From positions 2,728,001 to 2,792,000 of the forward strand of contig NC_063263.1 in NCBI RefSeq assembly GCF_019578655.1: DNA of 64,000 bases. Direction: 5' to 3'. Of the stretch, positions 12,846-23,119 are shown one piece after another. Source of the stretch: Ricinus communis (Eukaryota; Streptophyta; Magnoliopsida; Malpighiales; Euphorbiaceae). Below the pieces are notes generated by a model that worked only from the letters and a program-made list of their open reading frames with translations, did no database searches and was not told the origin of the DNA. Made by a program: the position numbers and the translations under genes. The number at the start of each line of letters is the position of its first letter. Position 1 is the stretch's first letter.

Positions 12846-14040
12846 GACTAAATAATTAAAGAAAAAAATCTAACGAAAAAGAAAAGACTATATATATAAC
12901 CGTGTTTAAAAAGTTTTTAAAATTTCAGTGTTCAAAACGTATTCCACATAAAATTATAATTTATTTTAACCGTCCAAAAAAGTCCTTTCAATATGCACCA
13001 TATTTCCTTCAATGCAAATAATAGGAGAAAGTAGTGCTTGATTTTCAGATCTCAAATGTCTCCTGGGTATTAAAGATTATAATGACACACCAGCGACTGA
13101 TGTTCATAGAAGTAGGACCACTATTAATGTCTCCAGCTGCAAATTTCTCCTGAAAAACTGCATTTGCACGTGTTGATATACAATCTTCCATTCTTAAACT
13201 GCAGGCATCTGACTGGACCACCTTAATAGCTTCTATGATCTTCTATTCTTCAAGGGCACTAGTCTAACTGAGTCCCCTTAATTAGCTTTTGTGATCTTCC
13301 ATTCTTCAAATTTAGTGATCTAACTGAACCACCTTAATTAGCTTTTTTCTATTTATGGTTCAGAATTTCTAACTACATCCTAGCCAAAGGCCAACTTATC
13401 ATAACAAGTTCGAGGAAAAAAAAAAAAAAAAAAGAAGTAACAGAAAATGTCCACCTAAATATGAATGCAAAAATTTATTATACCTGCAGACATCAAATCA
13501 AACCACTGGCATTGCCTGCCAGCCATTTCATTACAAATGGCCAATTTTAGCTAATTCTACTTGTTTAAGTTCATTATCTGTTTTAAGAAACAATTATACT
13601 TTATTAAAATAGTTATTAATTTAAGCTTAAGTAGATATAACATGACATGGTATATATAACGTGTGGATTTGGATCACTGAATAATGCCATGTCAAAATTC
13701 AAACTACAAATTTTAAAAATTCTATGATTGCAAAAAATGAAAAGCACACCACACACCAGTGTGCATTCATACATGGACATATTCCCTTCAAATCTTCAAG
13801 AAAAAACCCATATTTTGCCTCTTGCATTGGCTCCTTGCATTTTAGTTTTTATTTTATTTTTGTTTTTTATTTGACTGCGCATGTTAACGCCAACTGTTGC
13901 CGTTAAGTGAATATACATATGTCAAACATGCCAGAAAATTCAGCCATGTCATATGCCAAATATAAAAAAAATATACATATCATCAATTTTTACTCTTTGT
14001 CTTTTATTTATCTCATTTTGAGTCAGGGTTCTTCCTTATC
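12846..14040. other. Gene-free AT-rich intergenic DNA
   Basis: Apart from the 56-bp tandem repeat nothing is supported. Two adjoining short plus-strand frames at 13724-14095 have no recognisable features. Confidence 0.5.
13209..13350. repeat. Short tandem repeat, unit about 56 bp, roughly 2.5 copies
   Basis: Units starting at 13209, 13264 and 13320 share CTAACTGA-like starts, CACCTTAATTAGC and GATCTTCCATTCTTCAA. The third copy is partial. No coding potential. Confidence 0.75.
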
Positions 14041-14077
14041 AAACACAAAACTCCATTGCTCGACAGTAAGAACAAAT

Positions 14078-14424
14078 GGTATCAAAGCGACCTGACAGTC
14101 TGAATATGGAACTAAGTGTTGTACGGAACTAAATGTTACATCATAGGAAGTCGATAAGAACCAACCCTAAAATTTGTATGAGCCACCGCTAGAATCTGTG
14201 CATGGTGGGATATGATCTTAAGCTATTGGGATATGATCCAGTGCTAACGAGGACATCAGAGCTTTGGATGGGGGAGATTGTAAAATGATTGTGGGTTTGA
14301 TGTGCCTATAAGAGTTTAAATGAGTTACTACTAACACTTAAATGTTGACTTTTAGGACATGTGGATAGGCCCAACCCTGCCTTAGTTGTGAAGTCGATAA
14401 TTCAAGCAGGCTTGGGCTATTACA
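14078..14424 (+). mobile_element. Possible TRIM/LARD-type LTR retroelement relic (PBS, PPT and 3' LTR)
   Basis: TGGTATCAAAGCG at about 14078-14090 matches the initiator-Met tRNA primer-binding consensus TGGTATCAGAGC closely. A polypurine tract GGATGGGGGAGA at about 14267-14278 is followed directly by a TG...CA segment (TGTAAAATG to CTATTACA, 14279-14424, 146 bp) that would be a short 3' LTR. No matching 5' LTR is found upstream, so the element, if real, is 5'-truncated. Confidence 0.4.
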
Positions 14425-14719
14425 AAATAAATTACTGATTTTATGAGCATTAGATTTATTAACCCGATTTGGAGGAAGGTCTCTAACTTGAACCTAGAAT
14501 GGAGAATATGAAAAATCCACTTCCGTAATTGCTTTTCATTATTGTATATTGATCAATTGATTTTGCACTGACCATAGTCGTTCCACTAGAATCTTTACAT
14601 GTTCTTTAAAGTTTTTCAAAGTGAATAGTAAAGTATCCATTGATAACTTTATGACCATAAACTGTCCAAAAAGGCGACATATAGGAGTTAGAGCCTCATC
14701 TATAACTACTAAACACCTT

Positions 14720-15018
14720 TGTTGAGATTGTTAAAAGCAGAAAAGCAAACAACACAGAAGAAGGCAACAACAGAGAAGTATGTGCAGGTTTCTTCCTCCA
14801 GACTTCCAGAAAAGGGAGCAACCATTTCTGCTAATGAGAAAGGCCACTTCAACCTTTCCTGAAGCAGAATTGGACGTTAGAAATAGATCTCAAGGCAACC
14901 GTTAGCATAGGAGTAGGCTACCATTGAAACAATGTATATATAAGCAATAACATTCAATTTGTAAAAATCAGAATTCATATAATACAATTCATCATTTTTA
15001 TTACTTAAAACCTCAATA
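14720..15018 (+). repeat. 5' LTR of the copia relic
   Basis: Starts TGTTGAGATTG and ends just before the primer-binding site. Its terminal about 42 bp match 16713-16754 almost base for base. The 3' end reads ATA rather than ACA, probably by mutation. Confidence 0.75.
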
Positions 15019-15099
15019 TGGAATCGGAGCAGGTTTAAACGTGTAATCATCATATACCCCCTCCCTTCCTTCCTCTGTTCTTTCAAAATTCCTTCAGCC

Positions 15100-15827
15100 A
15101 TGTCTCAAAGCGACAACAAACTAACCAACATAACACTGAAAGGCAACTCAAACTATTTTGGATGATCAAAACCAATGTATATTGGCCTCAGCGGCAGAAG
15201 AAGGCTGGGGTTCATCACTGGAACCAAACAAAAACCAAAACCAGAAAGGCTAGAAGCCCCAACAGAAGAAGAATTAGAGAAAATAGAAGAGTGACAAACG
15301 ACAGACCATATGGTCATGTCAATGATCAACAACACAATGGAAACTCAAATTTCCTGACTCTATATTCTAATGGAGTCATTAAAAGCCATTTGGAAAAAGA
15401 TGAAAGGATTATATGGCCATCAATAGAACTTTGCACACATATTCAGACTCAAGCAAGAATTTTCCCAAATCACACAAGGAACAAAAATAAGTTCGGAATA
15501 TGCAACAAAAATTTTGACCAGATGGAAAGAGTTGCAGAACTACCTTCCACCATCAACCAATCCAGAAGAGATACAAAAAAGGGCAGGGCAAGACCTGGTG
15601 TATACTTACCTGGGAAGACTGGACTCAAGCTACGAAGCACGATGAACTCGACCCTCAACCTCGATGTTACAAATAATCGACCTTGTTCTACCCGACATCT
15701 CAACACCCATGAACAAGTCTGCCAGAGGGGAGGACTAGGTAACATCGAGCGATGCGACCACTGTAAGAAACAGGGTCACCATTGCGATGGATTCTGGCAT
15801 CTCCATCCACAGCTGAGACCATTTTGA
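15100..15827 (+). pseudogene. Copia gag polyprotein remnant
   Basis: The ATG at 15100 opens SQSDNKLTNITLKGNSNYFG, the usual start of copia gag, then a stop and frameshifts follow. In another frame comes LSGRRRLGFITGTKQKPKP, the UBN2/gag motif. A zinc knuckle is visible near the end (CDHCKKQGHHCDGFWHLHP), but the last Cys of the CX2CX4HX4C pattern is missing. The coding is spread over at least two frames and is non-functional. Confidence 0.8.
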
Positions 15828-16219
15828 GGGTGGGAGAGTTCTGGAGGTGTGAATAAAGAAGAAAGAGGGGAGAAGGAAAGGAGATTCGGCGGGGCGAGCG
15901 TAAGGGGAGAAAACCCTAATTCAAAGGGTAAAAAAATGAGTTGCAACGGATCGGGGGCATATAACGGGTTTGAGGGTTATAAAACAACCCGACCGGACCC
16001 GAATTCACAATGACCTACCCGACTCTGAGCCAGCTGACCCGACCCGATCTCAACTCGGACCCGACTCGAATCCGACCAGGCAGTCACAATGCAGCTGACC
16101 CACTTATTATCCCAAATCCAAGCCCTGGTTTAGCATCAACAACCGAGTGGGTCAGGTTTGGTGTCTAATTCCTTAATTCCACACTACCAATTGCAAAAAC
16201 ATGTCAAAATGATTAGGTT

Positions 16220-16744
16220 TTTAATTCCGGAGCTTCTGATCACATGATATGGGATTCAATGAAATTGTAAAATTTCAATCCCATTGAAAATTCTTAATAT
16301 GTGACAGTTGACAATGGAAATAAAACCCAAATTCAAGGTAGTAGCACTACTAAATTACTTAACAAAAATCTAAAAAATGTTCTGCTATTACCTGACTTCA
16401 AGTCAAATTTATTATCTGTTTGTAAAATAACCAGTGATTTAAATTGTAATATTATTTTCTCACCATCTTCAGTAATATTCCAAGACCGAACTACAAGGAA
16501 GACGATTGGTGAGGGATATTATGAGAATGGACTGTACTATCTTAAGGACTCTATCAATCAATGTCTTATGTCGACGAGACCAGTCGATCAAGGCATGTTG
16601 ATGCATTTGCGGTTTGGACATCCCTCCGACCAAATTTTAAATAAACTTTTTTATTACAATTTAAATTCAAGTCTTTGTGATACTTGTAAATTTTCTAAAC
16701 ATACTCGCCTCCTTATAATACAATTCATCATTTTTATTACTTAA
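16220..16744 (+). pseudogene. Copia protease and GAG-pre-integrase remnant
   Basis: NSGASDHMIWDSMKL at 16223-16267 is the retropepsin DSGASDHM motif with the catalytic Asp changed to Asn, followed by a stop at 16268. The open part (from 16301) reads NVLLLPDFKSNLLSVCKIT, then IGEGYYENGLYYL and LRFGHPSDQILNKLF, which are copia protease C-terminal and GAG-pre-integrase landmarks, then a CDTCKFSKHTR zinc-binding piece. It then runs directly into LTR sequence at the deletion junction (about 16712). Confidence 0.85.
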
Positions 16745-16754
16745 AACTTCAACA

Positions 16755-17949
16755 GAGATGACTATTCCTACTGATTAAGAAAAGACACCTGAATCATTTG
16801 CATTCTCATGTGTTAGTTCTAGGATCATATCATTGCACTGGAGATCCTTTATTTGTTAAATAAGGTCATGCAAGAAGGATTTTCCTTGCATGAAAGGAAG
16901 AAAAGGACAAAAGATAAGAGTTAGAGATAATGACAATAGTAAAAGTTAGACATAAAGGTTTGAAGAGGCTTTTTAAAAAACGAGCCAAAGTATTATAAAA
17001 GGATAGAATAGCTAACGTTAGAAGACTTGAATCGCCAAAGAAAGCTAGATGTCTTAAGTCTTAACTGCAAAGACATTAATTCATCTACTACTCATATTAA
17101 ATCTCTTAAAACACAAGGCTTACTTCCAGGAAACTCTTGAGACTTTCTCCCATTAAACCTTTTAAATTGATTAATGCAATAACTATATTGCAATCATAGG
17201 CCTATATGATTGACCTTCTTGTTTGTTGAAAAAAAAAAAAAGAATTGACCTTCTTAAAGTATATACCACCTTGCTGCCTGGAATAATTAGAATTCCAGTT
17301 CCCATTCCATATAAGGGGTGAGAAAGAAAACCGCTCGAACCAAATCAATCGGAAAACTGAACCAAAATCAAACCAAAAGAATTGATTTCTCCAATCAATT
17401 GATTCAGTTAACTACATAGCCTATTTTTACTAATTTGTTCTTTTTAACATATTTTTTCACTGTTTAACTAAAATGTCAATTTTTTATTTTCTTTTTTTGC
17501 TTTAACTAGAAAACATTTTCAGTTTTGCAGTTAAACAAATCGACAATTTTTTTTTTATTATTATTACTGATTCAGTTTTTTTGTTCAATAATTGGAAAAA
17601 TATAAACTCACTCGTTGTTTCTTTTTTTTCTTTTGGCATGATTCCATTAACCAACCGTGCTCACCGTTACATTTCCATCCATCTTTCATGTTGCTATTGC
17701 ATGTCAGATTACTGACTGAGGCTCCTATTCCATAGGGTTATATCTCAAAGAAAGCAATACTACTTGAATCCTCTAACATCAGTCCACAGCCAACGCTTCT
17801 CCAGCATATCGTGGGTAAAAAATATAAATGATACAATAATTATATTATTTATATCGATTTGGTACTTCAATTTAATAATTATAAAAGATAATACTCTAAG
17901 TCACCATTAATAAATTAGGCGAAAATATATTTATACTTTCAATCATTTT
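16755..17949. other. Gene-free intergenic DNA
   Basis: AT-rich with poly-A and poly-T runs. No coding or repeat assignment is supported. Confidence 0.5.
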
Positions 17950-18247
17950 TAAGGAGGTAAACTTCTGTATTTTAAGGGAGGTTTTGCCGAATTTTGATAG
18001 AATTCTTAAGTCAGGATTCTTAGACAGTCAAATTCTAGAAATTTAGGCCTAAGATTATTTATAAAATATTTTTTTATTAATTAAATTATTTTCGTAAAAA
18101 TAGACAATCTGACGGTTCAATCAGCTCCGCCAGAGGTGTAGGAGTAGCTAAAAAAAATTCAACAGAACTGTAAGTTAAAGTTATATAATCAATGGTGCAT
18201 GTATCATGTCACTATTTAATGCAATGTTATTTAATTATTATTATTAC

Positions 18248-18293
<46 letters not shown>

Positions 18294-19180
18294 CTTAATT
18301 GCCAATATTAATATCATTATTATTATATTTACTATGAATATTGCATATAATTATAATTTCATTTAAACCGATGCTATTCAATTTTAGCTTTTAATATTAA
18401 ATTGAGTAATTCTATGATTATCTATGATTTATATTATTTTAATATCATTGATGCTAAGATTGTACTTAACTTGAGATGAGACGACGGTAGAACATGTCAT
18501 CTGATGGGTTGCATTAGGATCGTGTGTGCACCGGTATAAATCAAAGACGCGTAATAGAAGAATATTTATGTGATATGCCCTAGTCGAGCATCACTCTATG
18601 AGCTTACGAAAATTATGATTTGTCGGAGAAAATGACCTTGATTGAGTATCGCTCTCTGGACGCCGGCTGTATTAATAATTAAGTGACCAGACTAGATTTA
18701 AGGACTCTGGTCGAATTTTGTTTTCTGGGCACCAGTCTTATTAGAAATAAGAGAGTTGATTAACTGATAGAATTTGAGTATATGGTTCTGCTGATGTTCT
18801 CGTCTTGTATTTATTTAATTGAATTTTTTGAACTATGTCATGACCGTATTTTAATTATTTCATGATAGTCTATATTTATTTAAATAATTATTTAATATTA
18901 TTAGTTATATTTATTTTAAATTATATAATTAAACTCACTCTCGAGACTGACAGTCTCAAATTAAACTTTTCAGATAACAATTAGATTATCTGTAGTTTCT
19001 CTCATTTTGACAAGTCCAACTCTTTTCTTTCTCGGACTTAATGTAACTATTTTTCTTATATTTCTAATTACTTAAATTTTTAGATATTCTGCGTTGCATT
19101 CGGATTTATTATTTCTATTTAATTTGATGAACAATCAGTTGATGTATTAATTTTATTATTGTTGATGAAACTAATTTTAT
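17950..19180 (+). mobile_element. Ty3/gypsy LTR-like fragment, related to 29.7-30.96 kb
   Basis: The sequence matches the reverse complement of about 29700-30960. Shared landmarks are GGGAGGTTTTGCC, AGGTGTAGGAGTAG, GAGACGACGGTAGAAC with GGTTGCATTAGGATCGTG, GCATCACTCT and CTCGAGACTGACAGTCT. It lies in the opposite orientation to the larger gypsy element and has no adjoining polyprotein, so it is best read as a solo or truncated LTR. It carries a (TTA)n run at about 18236-18292. Exact ends were not found. Confidence 0.7.
18236..18292. repeat. (TTA)n microsatellite
   Basis: Near-perfect ATT/TTA trinucleotide run inside the LTR-like fragment. Confidence 0.95.
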
Positions 19181-19911
19181 TATTGTTGATGAAACGATAT
19201 AGATTCTGTTGTAATTGTATGAATAAATGTTAGTCTAGCAACCAGACACTTAGTACCACTGATTGAAGTCTCAAGTTAAAGATTGAAGTCTCAAGTTAGA
19301 GATTTCTTTTCTTCAAAATGCATGAAAAGACTGGCAGAAAAAGTTGGCAGTTCAAGGCTAAGAAGATCAACACTCTTGAGAAATTTGACAAGTGGCTACT
19401 AGTGAAGTAGTTGCCACCACTCGCACAATATATTCATGGTGAATAACCACTTCTTGTCGCAGTACTTACCAAAAAGCAACATGCCCACCATTATATGATT
19501 ATTTTAGGGAAATGAATTAAGTAAGGCATTCTAAGAAGCACAGTTCCAGGATGCAGTCTCCACCTCCGAGCCAGTCAATTCTTTGCACTATTCAATTCTC
19601 TGCTGCCATGGAAAGTGAGGTGAAAGAAGAAAATACCTCCTACGGTGTAACTGCAACAGGATAAGAAGAGCCCCACTTGTGCCCGAAAGGGTAGTAGATA
19701 GCATTATTAATCAAATCAAGTTTTTTACAGTATGAGCAGACACTCCAAATTTAGTAGGCCGACAAGTACATAAAAGTTATAAGCGATACAAGCTCCTGGA
19801 CTTGCATAATCTCCTTGACAGTCTGCCCAAGGGATCATTCTCTGGCAATCAAACTCGAGGCTTTCTTTTCTTGCTCACTATCTGGTCTGAAAATGCAGCA
19901 GCATTCATTCA
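19181..19911. other. Intergenic DNA and probable 3' UTR of the CCDC124-like gene
   Basis: No coding region is supported. The part nearest 19912 probably contains the 3' UTR of the minus-strand gene. A short local duplication (TTTTATTATTGTTGATGAAA twice) is at about 19152-19195. Confidence 0.5.
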
Positions 19912-21944
19912 CTAATCTGCAACCTAAAAAAAGAATGAGCTTCAGAGACTGTAGTTCAGAAAGCAACTTCACAAATCACATACCAGCAAATGACCAAAAG
20001 AGTTTTCAAATGATTAGGGAGTAAACTAAATGCTAGCAAGCAATTCAATTTTGACATAATTGTGATATGATTAACCTGATTAATCAACACCAATATATGA
20101 TAGATTCACTACCAGAAGCCAGTCAATGAACAGGATACGCAATGATTTATGAAATTGAACATAACATAGAGAACATCATTCCATAGCCCTCAAATTCGAC
20201 ATTGAAAAAACTAATTTGTAAGAGCATCATCGAAGGTTCTAGAACAAGGAAATATAAAAATAAACATTCATTCTATGTAGTCAGATATGAAAAATTCCAT
20301 GGACAGGCAGATAGCTAAGAATTATACACAACACTAAGAGTCATAACCACCATAGTTGAGGAGATATATTCCAATGTACCTGATTAAGAGGATTGTCAGG
20401 AGATTTCTTCCATAGCTTCCATATCATGTCCTTGTATTGGTTATGAGTAAGCCCTGGTTTCTCTGCCTTGAGTTTAGGAAGCTCAGCTTCTTCAAAAGCC
20501 TACAGCCATAACAGATGAAGAATACAAGTAAATTACATTTCTGAAAATTATTTGGACACCAAATAGTTTAATTTCTCCTCCTATATAATCTTTCATTCTT
20601 GATGGAGCATTCATAGGACAAAGTATTGTACTGCTGATATATGACTCTAAAACCATAAAGAACCCATTTAGTTTATCTTGAAAATAGAACTGAATTAGAA
20701 TCTCTACTCTAGTTTTATATTTAAAATGAAGTTCGATTTTATTTCAATAATAATTTTTGCTTTATCCAATTTTTAAAAAGTATTAAGAACTAAATAAGGT
20801 TCAATTGGCCTCTGAAAAGTGGAAGGGGTTCCAAGTGACTTCCTTCTCCATTCTCATTTTATTACCAAAAATAAACCAAAATTTTCTGGGGAAACTGGAG
20901 CACTAAAATTTATGAGAGCTTTTCTCACATAAATTTAAGGCTCCAACTCTTCGAAGTAGCCAGCACATGACTTCCAGAAGCAAGCTGAATTGCACTACAA
21001 AATCCCAATAAACATTATATCACTAGTTTCATTGAGCAATTGAAACGTGCAAGTGATGTATTAACCATCTGATCCTGTCAATTATCTCTTTCTCAACCAT
21101 CCACATTTTACTGCATCTTCAACTAAAAGGGACAAATCTTTAAACTTTAAACAAAATAATCTGATCAGATGACTTCACATCCTACCATGTTTTAAAATTC
21201 CTTAACTCAATTCTTTTTGGATACATCCCAAATCTTTAAACAGCCATCAGGACTGATCCCCAGGTTTCCACTAATGCAATGCAGGCACTAACTCGGCTAC
21301 TGGTTTCTATCTACTGTATCTCATATGTAAGGGAAAGGACTAAAACTCCACGTAAAATTAAATAACAAAGAGACAGCCACACTCACCTTAAAAGATGCCT
21401 TAAGCCTCCTCTCAGGATGCTTATCAACAGGCAAACTATCGGTAACAGACATCTGAGCTATTGCATCCTCAACAGTCCTAGCCTCAATAATCGAGTCATC
21501 TCTATTAGTATTGGCAACCAACACCATCCTCTCGTACTCTTCCTCCGCAGCAGTCCTAGCCTGTTTTTTCTTCATCTCTTCAGCTTTCTTAGCCAACTCC
21601 GCCTGCTCCTCCTCTCTCCGCCTACTCAATTCAGCCTCCGTCACTTTAGGCACCGGAATAGCTACCCGGTTCGCCTTTTTATCCGGCTTCTTCATGGCTT
21701 TCTCAATCTCCTTTTCTTCCATCTCGGCCAACCTGCGTGCCTCTGCCCGCCGCGCAATGGCTTCCGCTTTTTTCTCAGATTCCTCCTCACGCTTCTTGGC
21801 GGATCGGGATTTTGAACCCTCCGCTTCACGCCAGTACTGCTCTTCCTTCTCGCGAGCCTCCCGCTCCTTGCGCTCCGACTCGGTGGCGGTCTTTCGAGCA
21901 CGAGCGGCCTCAGCCTTGCTGTTGATGCCCATCTTCTTCGGCAT
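19912..21944 (-). CDS. CCDC124/Lso2-like ribosome-associated coiled-coil protein
   Basis: Exons on the minus strand: 21944..21387, 20499..20380, 19923..19912 (690 nt, 229 aa). The start gives MPKKMGINSKAEAARARK, the conserved N-terminus of the Ccdc124 family. A highly charged Lys/Glu/Arg coiled coil covers about residues 15-135. The conserved C-terminal segment follows, with LTHNQYKDMIWKLW and KKSPDNPLNQ. The final exon is only 12 nt (VAD then stop), following a TTTTTTTAG acceptor, which suits the NPLNQVAD ending I recall from plant homologs. Length is close to human CCDC124 (223 aa). In yeast and animals this family binds idle 80S ribosomes and aids recovery from starvation; the same role here is inferred from homology. 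Confidence 0.9.
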
Positions 21945-22500
21945 GTTGGATTGAATTGGGCTGCGAAATTGGGAAATGTTTGGGGATTTTGACAGAAAGG
22001 GAGCTTTGAGACAACACCCGGTTTTAACTTAGTTGTGTGTTTGTGTCAGGTGAGAAGGGTACACACGTAGTGTTCTTAGATTCGCAGTTGTTAATAGGCC
22101 GAAGGGTCAATTTGGCCCATGAACCATTTTCTAAGTCCAAATTGACCCCAAAATCAGCTTTATTACACTAAATTTCCTAGAGAAAATTAAATTGTACACA
22201 CTTTTCTTAAATTAATTATAGAAATATTTTAGCTTTTTTTTTTCTTATACTTTTACGCCTCTCTCTTACTTTTACACTTTTTTCTTACAGTTTTTTTTTT
22301 TTTATTTTTACAACTTTCCACTTCTCTCTTTCCCCTTTCTAATTTTTCATTTCTTCTTTTTTCTCCTATCTTTCCTCACAGACGTTCTTTTTCTTGTTTT
22401 TTTTATGCATTCTTATTTTTTAGCTAGTTAATTATTTATGTATCTTTATAAATGATTTCGACTCATTCTTCTCCTATTTCTTCTAACACTCGATCTAGTT
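21945..22500. other. 5' flank of CCDC124-like gene and pyrimidine-rich DNA
   Basis: The short 5' leader and promoter of the minus-strand gene lie next to 21945. From 22095 a palindromic pair, GGGTCAATTTGG and CCAAATTGACCC, spans about 22107-22152. Pyrimidine-rich AT DNA follows to 22430. Confidence 0.5.
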
Positions 22501-23119
22501 CTTAAATATTTTTAATTTACAGAAAAAATCTAATTAAAATGCATCAAAAAACTATTTCGACTAAGCAGAAAAAGGTTCCTTCTTCTAAAGCTCGATTTAA
22601 TGAAAAAAAAGAAGGTGGAAAAGAAAAATCAAATGATTAAAAATTAAAACCTATGAATAAAAAGAGTAATGAGGTTAAGGATGACAATATTAATAAACGA
22701 AGAAAGCTTGAATTGATGAAACCAAAATTCGACCTAAAATATTTTTTTATTTATTTTTTATTTTCTATTTATTTTAAATTATTTGTTTAATTTTTAGTCA
22801 CATTTGTTTTATTTCGGGTTTATGTTGCTGTTTTGTTTTATGGTATTTTGTTAATAATTATTTTTATTATTTAAAGTATATTTATGATTTTTTTATCTTT
22901 TTATTGATATTTTTTATTTGATGATTTTTTACTTTATAAAACTGTAATTTTTTAAAAAGAATTTATTTGATTTTTACTTTTACATAATCTTTTTTGAACT
23001 TGCATTGTTATTTTCTAAAAGTTGATTTTTAGTTTATTTTAAGTTTACTTTATTTTTTATGTATTCGATTCAAATTTTATTTTTTTTATTAGTTTTTTTC
23101 TTCTTTTGATTCAGTTATG

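Larger units (their letters stand above)
14720..16754 (+). mobile_element. Internally deleted Ty1/copia retrotransposon relic
   Basis: A 5' LTR of about 299 bp (14720-15018, TGTTGAGATT to CTCAATA) is followed directly by an initiator-Met-type primer-binding site (TGGAATCGGAGCAGG, 15019-15033). Gag begins at 15100 and is broken by a stop near 15162. Protease and GAG-pre-integrase remnants follow. The last about 42 bp of the LTR recur at 16713-16754 (TAATACAATTCATCATTTTT to CTTCAACA), so integrase, RT, RNase H and most of the 3' LTR have been removed. No convincing target-site duplication is seen. Gag occupies about 15100-15830 and a GC-rich linker about 15830-16160. Confidence 0.85.

Noticed and set aside
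14877..15101. 74-codon minus frame
   Set aside because: Lies inside the copia LTR and gag start region on the opposite strand.
21417..21954. Plus-strand frames opposite the CCDC124-like exon (132 and 147 aa)
   Set aside because: Antisense shadows of a Lys/Glu-rich coding exon; Ser/Phe/Leu-rich with no domain.
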